From NCBI RefSeq assembly GCF_001190945.1, contig NZ_CP011112.1:3100001-3164000 (forward strand): a stretch of DNA of 64,000 nucleotides. The letters run 5' to 3'. The position numbers and the translations under genes are program-made. This stretch comes from Luteipulveratus mongoliensis. Its GTDB lineage: Bacteria > Actinomycetota > Actinomycetes > Actinomycetales > Dermatophilaceae. The notes under the pieces were generated by a model. It saw nothing but the letters and a program-made list of their open reading frames with translations. It did no database searches and was not told where the DNA came from. Of the stretch, positions 49,704 through 57,948 are shown piece by piece (position 1 is the stretch's first letter; each line of letters starts with the position of its first letter).

Positions 49704-50137
49704 TTCTTCGGCTCGACCAGCAGCAGTGGGATCTGTCGCGATGTCTTGGTCTGGTACTCCGCGTAGGGCGGAAAGGTCTCGACCGCGAGTGCCCACCACT
49801 CATCTCGCTCCGCACCGTCGAGCTCACGCGCGACGCCGTCGTGGCTGGCGCTCCCGTCCAGGACCTCCACCTCGGGGTTGGCCGTGATGTTGTGGTACCA
49901 AGCGGGGTTCTCGGGCGCACCGCCCTTGGACGCGACCACGGCGTAGACGCCGTCCTTCTCGACACGCATCAGCGGGACGCGGCGCAGCTTGCCGGACTTC
50001 GCTCCGCGCATCGTGAAGACGGCGACCTTCATGCCGTTGATGCCCACGGACTCGGTGGTCCCGGTCTCGTCGATCTTCGCGAGCTGGTCGGCAACCCAGC
50101 CGGTCTTTTCCTCGGCGTACTCTCCGTCAAGTGGCAT
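49700..50137 (-). CDS. DDN-type F420H2-dependent nitroreductase family protein
   Basis: Split-barrel protein of 145 residues. Family signs: FTMRGAKSGKLRRVPLMRVEKDG near 50 (the phosphate-binding RGRKSG/KxRxxPL loop) and ASKGGAPENPAWYHNI near 75, typical of deazaflavin-dependent nitroreductases such as mycobacterial Ddn. It should reduce quinones or nitro compounds with F420H2 and so implies the organism makes F420. ATG at 50137; divergent from the HIT gene with 52 bases between. Confidence 0.88.
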   Translation of the reverse strand: MPLDGEYAEEKTGWVADQLAKIDETGTTESVGINGMKVAVFTMRGAKSGKLRRVPLMRVEKDGVYAVVASKGGAPENPAWYHNITANPEVEVLDGSASHDGVARELDGAERDEWWALAVETFPPYAEYQTKTSRQIPLLLVEPKN

Positions 50138-50176
50138 GGCGCCTACTCTGCCACCGGTCCGCCCGAGGCAGACATC

Positions 50177-50182
50177 TAGGAT
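50177..50182 (+). promoter_or_regulatory. -10 element of leaderless promoter for the HIT-pgsA-patA-pimA operon
   Basis: TAGGAT lies 7 bases before the HIT ATG, with no ribosome site. A second -10-like TACGCT (50836-50841) lies 9 bases before pgsA. Confidence 0.55.
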
Positions 50183-50189
50183 CGCCTGC

Positions 50190-50768
50190 ATGGGTGATGA
50201 GCGCGGCCGTACGCAGTCCGCGACCACCCAGCCGGAGTCACCAGAGGCGTTCGCCCGGGTCGAGGACGGCTTCCAGCGGTTGTGGACCCCGCACCGGCTG
50301 GCCTACATCCAGGGGGAGCGACCGACCCGCGAGTCCGGCGACGGATGCCCCTTCTGCGCGGCGCCCTCTCGCGACGATGCCGACGGCCTCATCGTGCACC
50401 GCGGATCCAGCTGCTACGTCGTGATGAACCTCTTCCCGTACAACCCCGGCCACCTCCTCATCTGTCCTTACCGACACGTGCCGCTGTACGTCGACCTCAC
50501 CGACGAGGAGACGGCCGAGTTCACCGCCCTCACCAAGGCCGCGATCCGCGCTCTCGAGGCGGCGTCTGCGCCGATGGGCTTCAACCTCGGGATCAACCAG
50601 GGGGACGTCGCGGGTGCCGGGGTGGCCGCCCACCTCCACCAGCACGTGGTCCCGCGGTGGGGCGGCGACGCCAACTTCCTGCCCATCGTCGGTCAGACCA
50701 AGGCGTTGCCGGCGCTGCTGGAGGACACTCGCCAGCAGCTGGTCGCGCACTGGCCCGGCACCGCGTGA
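50190..50768 (+). CDS. HIT-domain protein, Ap4A phosphorylase-like
   Basis: HIT hydrolase/phosphorylase of 192 residues. A CPFCAAPS zinc-type motif near 55 and the catalytic histidine triad AAHLHQHVVPRW near 150; NLFPYNPGHLLICPYRH is the typical strand before it. The gene next to pgsA in mycobacteria (Rv2613c) is an Ap4A phosphorylase, and this one has the same size and position. It breaks dinucleoside polyphosphates. Leaderless promoter upstream; pgsA follows after 82 bases. Confidence 0.87.
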   Translation: MGDERGRTQSATTQPESPEAFARVEDGFQRLWTPHRLAYIQGERPTRESGDGCPFCAAPSRDDADGLIVHRGSSCYVVMNLFPYNPGHLLICPYRHVPLYVDLTDEETAEFTALTKAAIRALEAASAPMGFNLGINQGDVAGAGVAAHLHQHVVPRWGGDANFLPIVGQTKALPALLEDTRQQLVAHWPGTA

Positions 50769-50850
50769 GACCGGCCCGCGATAGCCGTCGTACGGTGTTG
50801 CGCCGGTCTCGGGACTGGTCGACCAGCCGCACCAGTACGCTGGCCGCACC

Positions 50851-51468
50851 ATGCTGAACCGATTCGCCAGGGCGCTCTTCACACGACTGTTCACCCCGAT
50901 CGCCACCTTCTTCGTCCGGCTCGGCATCAGCCCCGACGTCGTCACGCTGGTCGGCACCCTTGGCGTCAGCCTCGGGGCTCTCGCGTTCTATCCGCGCGGT
51001 GAGTTCTTCTGGGGCACGGTCGTCATCACCGCCTTCGTCTTCTCCGACACCATCGACGGCGTGATGGCGCGCATGATGAACCGGTCGAGCAACTGGGGCG
51101 CCTATCTCGACTCGACCCTCGACCGGGTCGGCGACAGCGCGATCTTCGGCGGCCTGGTGCTCTACTACGCCGGCAAGGGCGAGGACAACCTGCTGGCCGC
51201 GCTGGCCCTGGCCTGCCTCATCCTCGGCAGCGTCGTGAGCTACTCCAAGGCGCGGGCCGAGGGCCTCGGCATGACGGCCAACGTCGGTATCGCCGAGCGC
51301 GCCGACCGACTGGTCGCGGTGCTCGTGACCACGGGCCTGGTCGGCCTCGGCCTCCCGGAGGTCGTTCTGACGGTCGTGCTGGCACTGCTCGCCGTGGCCA
51401 GCCTGATCACGGTGTTCCAGCGCATCCTGACCGTCCGCCGACAGGCGCTGACCGCGGCCGCCGAGTAA
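50851..51468 (+). CDS. pgsA: CDP-alcohol phosphatidyltransferase, phosphatidylinositol phosphate synthase
   Basis: Membrane enzyme of 205 residues with five or six helices. The CDP-alcohol signature D-G-x2-A-R-x8-G-x3-D-x3-D is complete: DTIDGVMARMMNR then NWGAYLDSTLDR (about residues 66-92). It makes phosphatidylinositol phosphate from CDP-diacylglycerol and inositol phosphate, the anchor for PIMs. Assignment to the inositol branch rests on the patA-pimA genes that follow. TAATG overlap with patA. Confidence 0.9.
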   Translation: MLNRFARALFTRLFTPIATFFVRLGISPDVVTLVGTLGVSLGALAFYPRGEFFWGTVVITAFVFSDTIDGVMARMMNRSSNWGAYLDSTLDRVGDSAIFGGLVLYYAGKGEDNLLAALALACLILGSVVSYSKARAEGLGMTANVGIAERADRLVAVLVTTGLVGLGLPEVVLTVVLALLAVASLITVFQRILTVRRQALTAAAE

Positions 51469-52385
51469 TGCTCGACGTCACAGGCAACCTGACGCTCGCG
51501 GGCTATCGGACAGGGTGGGCGATCGTACGCCGGATGCCCGAGCGGGCGGCGTACCGCACCTTCGACGCGATCGCCGACGGCATCTACATGCGCGGCGGCA
51601 AGAACGTCAACCGCATGCGCAGCAACTACGCCAAGGTGCGACCCGAGCTCAGCGAGAACGATCTCGAGGACCTCGTGCGGGCGGGGATGCGCTCCTACCT
51701 GCGCTACTGGTGTGACGCCTTCCGGCTGAGCACGCTCTCGCAGGACCAGCTCAAGCCCAGAGTCCGACTGGTGGGCGATGCCGATGCGCGCCAGATCATG
51801 GCCGACGGCGGGTCGCTCGCGCTGTTCCTCGGGCACCTCGGCAACTGGGACGTGTGCGGCGCCTGGGCCACGACCTACTTCGCGCCGGTCACCACGGTCG
51901 CCGAGCGGCTCAAACCTGAAGAGCTGTTCGATGAGTTCCTGGAGTTCCGTGAGGGACTCGGGATGCGCATCCTGCCGCTGACGGGCGGAGGTGATGTGTT
52001 CCGCGAGCTGATCCGGGCTGCCAAGGACGGCGCGTTCATCCCGCTGCTGGCCGATCGCGACCTCACTCATCGCGGCGTGACCGTCAAGCTCTGTGGCCAC
52101 GAGGCCAAGGTCGCGGCCGGCCCGGCGGCACTGGCGCTGACCACCGGCGCCGCGCTCTATGCACTGGGCGTGCACTACGAGAAGCGGCCGGGGAGCCCGA
52201 TCTATGACGTGGTCGCCACGTTCAGCGACCGGATCATGCCGCCCGAGACCGGCTCCAACCCCGAGAAGATCAAGCAGATGACCCAGCAGTGCGTCGACGG
52301 GTTGAGCACCACCATCCGTGAGCACACCGAGGACTGGCACATGATGCAGCGAGTCTTCACCGACGACCTCGATCAAGGGCCATGA
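51468..52385 (+). CDS. patA: Phosphatidylinositol mannoside acyltransferase
   Basis: Lysophospholipid-type acyltransferase of 305 residues acting at the inner membrane face. The catalytic His-x4-Asp is in FLGHLGNWDVCG near residue 122, and LLADRDLTHRGVTV near 195 is the typical substrate-binding block. It acylates the mannose of PIM1/PIM2. Overlaps pgsA by one base (TAATG) and pimA by four (ATGA), so the three are one operon. Confidence 0.9.
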   Translation: MLDVTGNLTLAGYRTGWAIVRRMPERAAYRTFDAIADGIYMRGGKNVNRMRSNYAKVRPELSENDLEDLVRAGMRSYLRYWCDAFRLSTLSQDQLKPRVRLVGDADARQIMADGGSLALFLGHLGNWDVCGAWATTYFAPVTTVAERLKPEELFDEFLEFREGLGMRILPLTGGGDVFRELIRAAKDGAFIPLLADRDLTHRGVTVKLCGHEAKVAAGPAALALTTGAALYALGVHYEKRPGSPIYDVVATFSDRIMPPETGSNPEKIKQMTQQCVDGLSTTIREHTEDWHMMQRVFTDDLDQGP

Positions 52386-53542
52386 TGCGGATCGGCATCG
52401 TCAGCCCGTACTCCTTCGACGTGCCCGGGGGTGTCAACCTGCACGTGAAGGACCTCGCCGAGCACCTCATCGATCTCGGCCATGAGGTCAGCGTGCTCGC
52501 GCCCGCCGACGACGACACGCCTCTTCCGCCCTACGTCGTCGCAGCAGGCAAGGCAGTGCCCGTGCCCTACAACGGGTCCGTGTCCCGGCTGACCTTCGGC
52601 CCGGTGACTGCCGCCCGGGTGAGCCGCTGGATCGAACGTGGCCAGTTCGACGTGGTGCACGTCCACGAACCCATCACCACGAGCGTCTCGATGCTCGCGC
52701 TGTTCGCCGTTGAGGGTCCGGTCGTCGCGACCTTCCACACCTCCAACATGCGCTCACGCCTGATGATCTCGCTCGGCTCCTTCTTGCAGCCCAGCCTCGA
52801 AAAGCTCACCGCTCGCATCGCCGTGTCCGAGGACGCGCGACGCACTGTGACCACCCACCTGGGTGGCGATGCGGTGATCATCCCCAACGGGGTCTTCGTC
52901 GACCGGTTCGCCGGCGCGCAGCCGCGCCCGGAGTGGCAGGGCACCGCGGACCGCCCGACCATCTGCTTCCTCGGCCGCATGCAGGAGGCGCGCAAGGGTC
53001 TGCCCGTGCTGCTGCGCGCGGTCCCCGCGATGCTGAAGGCCAAGCCCGGCCTGCGGGTCCTCATCGCAGGCCCGGGCGACGAGCGACAGGTGCTGTCCGG
53101 TCAACCGCCCGAGGTGGTCGCCGCCTGCGAGATGCTCGGCGCCATCAGCGACGAGGACAAGGCGCGGCTCTTCGCGTCCGCCGACATCTACATCGCCCCC
53201 AACACCGGCGGCGAGAGCTTCGGGATCATCCTCATCGAGGCCATGAGCGCCGGAGCGCCCGTGCTCGCGAGTGATCTCGGCGCGTTCGTGCGGGTCCTCG
53301 ACGGAGGTCATGTCGGCCAGACCTTCCGCAACGAGGACCCTGCCGACCTGGCGACCGAGGTCGTACGCCTGCTCGATGACCCTGAGCGACGTACGACACT
53401 CGCCCGGCTCGGTGGGCAGCGCGCCCACACCTTCGACTGGTCCGTGGTCACCCAGGACATCCTGATGGTCTACGAAACGGCGATCGAGGCCTGGGCGCCA
53501 CCGCACATCAGCTCCCGCTGGCGCCGAGGAGGCACTCGCTGA
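52382..53542 (+). CDS. pimA: Phosphatidyl-myo-inositol mannosyltransferase
   Basis: GT4 glycosyltransferase of 386 residues that moves the first mannose from GDP-mannose onto phosphatidylinositol. N-terminal GIVSPYSFDVPGGVNLHVK near 5-22 (glycine loop), VVHVHEPITTS near 98, IPNGVFVDRF near 168, CFLGRMQEARKGL near 195 and TGGESFGIILIEAMS near 276 (E-x7-E). Membrane-associated. ATGA overlap with patA; its stop overlaps the next gene's ATG (TGATG). Confidence 0.92.
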   Translation: MMRIGIVSPYSFDVPGGVNLHVKDLAEHLIDLGHEVSVLAPADDDTPLPPYVVAAGKAVPVPYNGSVSRLTFGPVTAARVSRWIERGQFDVVHVHEPITTSVSMLALFAVEGPVVATFHTSNMRSRLMISLGSFLQPSLEKLTARIAVSEDARRTVTTHLGGDAVIIPNGVFVDRFAGAQPRPEWQGTADRPTICFLGRMQEARKGLPVLLRAVPAMLKAKPGLRVLIAGPGDERQVLSGQPPEVVAACEMLGAISDEDKARLFASADIYIAPNTGGESFGIILIEAMSAGAPVLASDLGAFVRVLDGGHVGQTFRNEDPADLATEVVRLLDDPERRTTLARLGGQRAHTFDWSVVTQDILMVYETAIEAWAPPHISSRWRRGGTR

Positions 53543-54123
53543 TGGAGATCATCGGCTGGGTCGCCCTCGTCGTCGCACTCGTCTCGATGGCGGCCTGGCG
53601 GCTCACCTACACCGCGGCACGGCTGGACCGCCTGCACGGCCGGGTCGAGGGCACGATGTCTGCCCTTGACGCCCAGCTCGTCCGCCGGGCCGAGGCGAGC
53701 CTGGAGCTGGTCCGCAGTGATGCGCTCGACCCGACGAGCGCTCTCGTTCTCGGCGGCGCCGCGACGTCCTCACTCGAGCTGGCCGACGAGGAGGCGGTGA
53801 CGTCAGAGGTCCGAGTTCATGGCATCAGTCCGGAGCGAGGCGAGGTGGAGAGCGCTCTGTCTGAAGCCCTTGAGCAGATCCTCACGCCCGAGACCATCGT
53901 CGACCTGCGTGACCGCCACGCCTTCGGACAGGAGGGCCTGGAGATCGTCTACCGCGCGGGTCAGCGGGTGCAGCTGTCGCGGCGGTTCTACAACGACGCC
54001 GTGCGCGACGTACGCCGCGTGCGCGCCAAGCGTTTCGTCCGCTGGTTCCGCCTCGCCGGGCACACGGCGATGCCCGAGTCAGTGGAGTTCAACGACTTCG
54101 TGCCCGAGATCCGCCAGGTCTGA
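53542..54123 (+). CDS. Membrane-anchored LemA-like hypothetical protein
   Basis: Protein of 193 residues with one N-terminal helix (about 4-20, WVALVVALVSMAAW) and a helical cytoplasmic domain. The C-terminal part RRFYNDAVRDVRRVRAKRFVRWFRLAGH near 150-178 (given here in pieces: SRRFYNDAVRDVRR, RWFRLAGHTAMP) resembles LemA-type proteins, which carry a similar Tyr-Asn-x-x-Val element. Function unknown; a gene of this kind commonly follows pimA in actinobacteria, so a role in envelope assembly is likely but unproven. Confidence 0.75.
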   Translation: MEIIGWVALVVALVSMAAWRLTYTAARLDRLHGRVEGTMSALDAQLVRRAEASLELVRSDALDPTSALVLGGAATSSLELADEEAVTSEVRVHGISPERGEVESALSEALEQILTPETIVDLRDRHAFGQEGLEIVYRAGQRVQLSRRFYNDAVRDVRRVRAKRFVRWFRLAGHTAMPESVEFNDFVPEIRQV

Positions 54124-54163
54124 GGCCTCGCGGACTGGACACAATCGGCCGTGGCCCCTTAGT

Positions 54164-54187
54164 GCCAGAGGACGAATCCTGGCTCTT
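54164..54187 (+). terminator. Probable terminator of the PIM operon
   Basis: GCCAG/CTGGC stem with an inner GA/TC pair and CGAA loop, followed by TCTTTCC. Forty bases after the last gene of the operon. Confidence 0.5.
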
Positions 54188-54203
54188 TCCTGCCGGACGG
54201 TCG

Positions 54204-54233
54204 TCGTACGCTGAGGAGGTCCCCAGCGTACGA
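54204..54233 (+). promoter_or_regulatory. 10-bp perfect inverted repeat upstream of pdxS
   Basis: TCGTACGCTG and CAGCGTACGA are separated by AGGAGGTCCC and end 12 bases before the pdxS ATG. TACGCT (54207-54212) is also a -10-like hexamer. It may be an operator or an mRNA hairpin exposing AGGAGG in the loop. Confidence 0.5.
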
Positions 54234-54245
54234 GAGTGAGATGTC

Positions 54246-55163
54246 ATGTCTGAGAACTTGTCCCAGGAGTCCGTCACCACGCCCGCCACCGGTACCGCGC
54301 GGGTCAAGCGCGGCATGGCGGAGATGCTCAAGGGCGGCGTGATCATGGACGTCGTCACCGCCGAGCAGGCCAAGATCGCCGAGGACGCCGGCGCCGTCGC
54401 CGTCATGGCGCTGGAGCGCGTCCCGGCCGACATCCGCGCCCAGGGCGGGGTGTCGCGGATGAGCGACCCGGACATGATCGACAGCATCATCGAGGCGGTC
54501 TCGATCCCCGTGATGGCCAAGGCCCGGATCGGCCACTTTGTCGAGGCGCAGGTGCTGCAGAGCTTGGGTGTCGACTACATCGACGAGTCCGAGGTGCTGA
54601 CGCCCGCGGACTACGCCAACCACATCGACAAGTGGGAGTTCACGGTTCCCTTCGTCTGTGGTGCGACCAACCTGGGCGAGGCGCTGCGCCGGATCACCGA
54701 GGGTGCGGCGATGATCCGTTCCAAGGGCGAGGCCGGCACCGGCGACGTGTCCAACGCGACGACCCACATGCGCCAGATCCGCCAGGAGCTGCGCCGCCTG
54801 CAGAACCTGCCGGAGGACGAGCTCTACGTGGCCGCCAAGGAGCTGCAGGCGCCGTACGAGCTGGTCAAGGATGTCGCGCTGGCCGGCAAGCTGCCTGTCG
54901 TGCTCTTCACCGCCGGCGGCATCGCGACGCCCGCCGACGCGGCGATGATGATGCGGCTCGGTGCCGAGGGCGTCTTCGTCGGCTCCGGCATCTTCAAGAG
55001 CGGCAACCCGGCCGAGCGTGCCCAGGCCATCGTCAAGGCCACGACGTTCTACGACGACCCCGACGTGATCGCCAAGGTGTCACGCGGCCTGGGAGAGGCG
55101 ATGGTCGGCATCAACGTCGAGGAGATCCCCGAGCCGCACCGCCTGGCCGAGCGCGGCTGGTGA
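54246..55163 (+). CDS. pdxS: Pyridoxal 5'-phosphate synthase, synthase subunit
   Basis: TIM-barrel enzyme of 305 residues that builds PLP from ribose 5-phosphate, glyceraldehyde 3-phosphate and ammonia. Conserved blocks: [20 protein letters not shown] near 30, [20 protein letters not shown] near 58, the active lysines in MAKARIGHF (about 91) and [11 protein letters not shown] (about 158), and [26 protein letters not shown] near 220. It needs the glutaminase PdxT; a probable pdxT starts at 63964, nearly 9 kb away. GTGAGATG supplies a weak ribosome site. Confidence 0.95.
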   Translation: MSENLSQESVTTPATGTARVKRGMAEMLKGGVIMDVVTAEQAKIAEDAGAVAVMALERVPADIRAQGGVSRMSDPDMIDSIIEAVSIPVMAKARIGHFVEAQVLQSLGVDYIDESEVLTPADYANHIDKWEFTVPFVCGATNLGEALRRITEGAAMIRSKGEAGTGDVSNATTHMRQIRQELRRLQNLPEDELYVAAKELQAPYELVKDVALAGKLPVVLFTAGGIATPADAAMMMRLGAEGVFVGSGIFKSGNPAERAQAIVKATTFYDDPDVIAKVSRGLGEAMVGINVEEIPEPHRLAERGW

Positions 55164-55169
55164 TGCTGG

Positions 55170-55196
55170 TCGCCTGACCCTCTGGGTCAGGCGACC
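55170..55196. terminator. Bidirectional terminator between pdxS and MFS gene
   Basis: GTCGCCTGACCC and GGGTCAGGCGAC pair perfectly over 12 bp with a TCT loop. It lies 7 bases after the pdxS stop and contains the stop codon of the convergent MFS gene. Confidence 0.8.
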
Positions 55197-56440
55197 GTGC
55201 TCGCGTCGGCTGCGTCATCGGCGCGGTTCGTCACCCGCGCCGCCGCGACCGGCAGGACAGACGGCATCCGCATACAGATCAGCGCGCCGACCGCTGCGAC
55301 CCCGATGAGGGCGAACCACACGGTCATCTCGCCATGGGCCAGCAGCCAGGTGAAGGCCGACGGCGCGATGATGCCGCAGACGAGCCACGAGAGCTGATAG
55401 AGCGCCATGTAGCGGCCGCGCAGGTGGGCCGGCCTGCTGTCGACGGCGATCGTCGTGAGGACGGGTCCGCCGAGCAGCTCGCCGAGGGTGTAGACGGCGA
55501 CGGCGACCAGAATGGCCACGGCGGCGAGCGAGGTCGAAAGGGCGCTGACACCGGCCAGCAGAACGAACCCTGCTGCGAAGACGACATTCGCCAGCAGCGC
55601 GATGCGGTAGCGGGCGTGGCCAGTCATCCGCCGCACCACCAGACCCTGGCCGAACCCGACGAGCACCGTGTTGACGGTGAAGATCGCGCCCGTGACCCAG
55701 CCGGGCAGCTCCAGGATCTCCGAGGCGTACACAGGCATCGCGATGTTGAGCGCCATGGAGCAGAGGGCGTAAACCAGATTGCCGAGCACAAGGATCCGAA
55801 AAGGCTTGTCCCGCAACGCAACTGCCCAGTGCGCTCGGTCCTCTTCGGGCGGGCGCTGCTGCGCCGTGTCGCGCACCAGCAGGTAGAGGACGACGGCGAC
55901 GACGTACGACGCGGCGTTCGCCAGGACGACCGCGCGGTACGCCGTGGTCGTGTCGATCGTGACGACGAGACCCGCTGCCAGGCCGCCTAGCGCAAAGCCG
56001 ACGTTGCGCAGGGCGCCTAGGAACCCGAACCACAGCTCGCGCTCGCCGGGCTCGGACAGCGCTGCGACGAGCGGGGAGTACGACGCCCAGAATGCCGATT
56101 GGCCGAGCCCCACGAGGCTGGTGAGTAGGACGACCTCGGCGAACGATGAGGCCTGGGTGTAGCCGACGAAGCCGATCGCCTGCACGGCGTTGGCGACGAT
56201 GAGCACTCGCTTGGCGCCGACCCGGTCGACCACCTGACCCACGAAGAGCACGAACGGCAGGCTCACAAGAGCCGCGATCGAGAGCGCGGCTCCTACCTGG
56301 GGGAGGGTCAGCGAGGTGGTTGCAAGGAAGTACAGGACCGAGACCGGCATGAAGACGCCACTGCCGACCGCGTCAACGGCGACGGCCGTGACGAAGGTCC
56401 GATGTCGGGCTATGTGGGGGATGCCCAGTCGTTCGCGCAC
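55187..56440 (-). CDS. MFS-family transporter
   Basis: Major facilitator of 417 residues with twelve helices. The loop 2-3 motif appears as GQVVDRVGAKRVLIV near 75 (G-x3-D-R-x-G-x-R/K type). Both halves are well preserved. Substrate unknown; efflux of a drug or metabolite is typical of this group. The GTG at 56440 is preferred because AGGA lies 7 bases upstream; another GTG 9 codons earlier is open. Convergent with pdxS. Confidence 0.87.
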   Translation of the reverse strand: MRERLGIPHIARHRTFVTAVAVDAVGSGVFMPVSVLYFLATTSLTLPQVGAALSIAALVSLPFVLFVGQVVDRVGAKRVLIVANAVQAIGFVGYTQASSFAEVVLLTSLVGLGQSAFWASYSPLVAALSEPGERELWFGFLGALRNVGFALGGLAAGLVVTIDTTTAYRAVVLANAASYVVAVVLYLLVRDTAQQRPPEEDRAHWAVALRDKPFRILVLGNLVYALCSMALNIAMPVYASEILELPGWVTGAIFTVNTVLVGFGQGLVVRRMTGHARYRIALLANVVFAAGFVLLAGVSALSTSLAAVAILVAVAVYTLGELLGGPVLTTIAVDSRPAHLRGRYMALYQLSWLVCGIIAPSAFTWLLAHGEMTVWFALIGVAAVGALICMRMPSVLPVAAARVTNRADDAADASTVA

Positions 56441-56502
56441 TGACGGATCCTGACAGGTGCCGTCCACGTCAGGGCAACTGGTTAAAGCGCTGCCCGGTCA
56501 GC

Positions 56503-57021
56503 TCAGTCGGGCAGCACCATCAGCAGGATCGGTGGCTCGTGATCCGGCAGCCACTCCGGTCGCGCGGTGCCCACCTGGCGCCAACCCAGGTGCAGGTAGA
56601 CCGAAGCGGCCGTCGAGTGGCGCTGGACGACATCGAGCACCGGCGTACGGCCGCTGCCCCTGATCCAGTCGACCGAGGTGCGGATGAGCGCGCCGCCGGC
56701 GCCGGTCCCTTTGGCGCGGTCATCGACGAACAGCACTGACATACAAGCCAGCTCGCGAATCGGACGCCCCGCTCCCGCCGACCAGATCTGCCCGAGCTCG
56801 TCATCGTCGACCGCGCTGACCGCGACGTGACCGATCACGGAGCCATCGAGCTCCGCGACCCAGGCCCGCTCCTCGTCCTTGCGGACAACGAACTCCTCGG
56901 GCGGAAAGGGCAGGGGCCAGCGCAGCGGGTAGTGCGAGGTGGGCTGCTGCGCGGCGAGCACCTCGACCAACGCAGGAATGTCGTCCGGCCGTCGCGGCCG
57001 GATCGTGGCAGTCGTGCTCAC
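56503..57021 (-). CDS. GNAT-family N-acetyltransferase
   Basis: Protein of 172 residues with the acetyl-CoA loop VDDRAKGTGAGGALIRTSVDW near 105 (K-G-x-G-A-G) and VVQRHSTAASVYLHLGWRQVG near 138. Substrate unknown. Start GTG at 57021 is chosen because it overlaps the stop of the upstream endonuclease IV gene (GTGA); the open frame extends seven codons into that gene. Confidence 0.82.
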   Translation of the reverse strand: MSTTATIRPRRPDDIPALVEVLAAQQPTSHYPLRWPLPFPPEEFVVRKDEERAWVAELDGSVIGHVAVSAVDDDELGQIWSAGAGRPIRELACMSVLFVDDRAKGTGAGGALIRTSVDWIRGSGRTPVLDVVQRHSTAASVYLHLGWRQVGTARPEWLPDHEPPILLMVLPD

Positions 57022-57812
57022 AGGCGTTCGCGCATCCACGCGAAGTCGGCCAGGTGCTCCTCGGCTCCGCCCGGTGTCTCACAGATGACCGGCGCACCGG
57101 CGTCGCGGACGACCGAGGCGAAGTCGTCCGGGTCGAGCTGGCCTGAGCCGAAGTTGGCGTGCCGGTCGGCGCCGGAGTCGAACGAGTCGCGACTGTCGTT
57201 GGCGTGCACCAAGTCGATCCGTCCGGTGATGCCGTGCACACGCTCGACGGCCTCGGTCAGCTTGATGCCTCCGGCCCAGGCGTGACAGGTGTCGAGGCAG
57301 AAGCCGACGTTCTCGACGCCATCGGCCGACTGGATCGCCTGCCAGACGCCGTCGATGCGATCGAGGTGACGCGCCATCGCGTTGTCACCGCCGGCGGTGT
57401 TCTCGATCAGAAGCGGGATCTTGAGATCGGTCGCCTCGATCGCCTTGCGCCAGTTGTCGAACCCCTTAGCGGGGTCGTCGTCCTTGTTGACGTGCCCACC
57501 GTGCACGATCAGGCCCTTGGCACCGATCTCGGCGGCCGCGTCCATGTGCTGCTGGAGCAGCTTGCGGCTCGGGATACGGATCCGGTTGTTGGTGGTGGCG
57601 ACGTTGACGATGTAGGGAGCGTGGACGTACAGATCGACGCCCGCCTCCTGGGCTGCAGCACGCAGGCCGTCCGCGCCGCCGGAGAACCGGATTTCGGGAC
57701 CCTTGTAACCCTGCGGGTCGCCCAGGAAGAACTGGACCAGCGTGGTCTCCCGAGCGAGTGCCTCAGCCACGGGGTCTGCCTGCTCGACGTGCGCGCCGAT
57801 GGAGATCGTCAT
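57018..57812 (-). CDS. nfo: Endonuclease IV-type AP endonuclease
   Basis: Xylose-isomerase-fold zinc enzyme of 264 residues that cuts DNA 5' to abasic sites. Visible metal ligands: YVHAPYIVNVA (His near 63), GLIVHGGHV (His near 102), LLIENTAGG (Glu near 138), FCLDTCHAWAGG (Asp/His near 172), LVHANDSRDSFDSGADRH (His, Asp, His near 206) and CETPGG (Glu near 246). Leaderless promoter (TAGCCT, 6 bases before ATG). Transcribed with the GNAT gene. Confidence 0.92.
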   Translation of the reverse strand: MTISIGAHVEQADPVAEALARETTLVQFFLGDPQGYKGPEIRFSGGADGLRAAAQEAGVDLYVHAPYIVNVATTNNRIRIPSRKLLQQHMDAAAEIGAKGLIVHGGHVNKDDDPAKGFDNWRKAIEATDLKIPLLIENTAGGDNAMARHLDRIDGVWQAIQSADGVENVGFCLDTCHAWAGGIKLTEAVERVHGITGRIDLVHANDSRDSFDSGADRHANFGSGQLDPDDFASVVRDAGAPVICETPGGAEEHLADFAWMRERL

Positions 57813-57818
57813 GGCACC

Positions 57819-57942
57819 AGGCTACGAAGCGGCGCCGACATCCGTACGCCGGTCTCGCCGACCGTCACGGAACCCGCGGTGGAGGCTGCCTCCGGTTCGT
57901 GACCTGGATCACAGGCGCAACCCCCGGGTGCAGGCGTAGCGT
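57819..57942. promoter_or_regulatory. Divergent leaderless promoters of nfo and the ChlI-like gene
   Basis: Minus strand: TAGCCT at 57819-57824, 6 bases before the nfo ATG. Plus strand: TAGCGT at 57937-57942, 6 bases before the GTG at 57949. The 112 bases between them hold no other clear signal apart from GTGACCTGGATCAC (57898-57911), an interrupted palindrome (GTGA/TCAC). Confidence 0.55.
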
Positions 57943-57948
57943 GATGGA

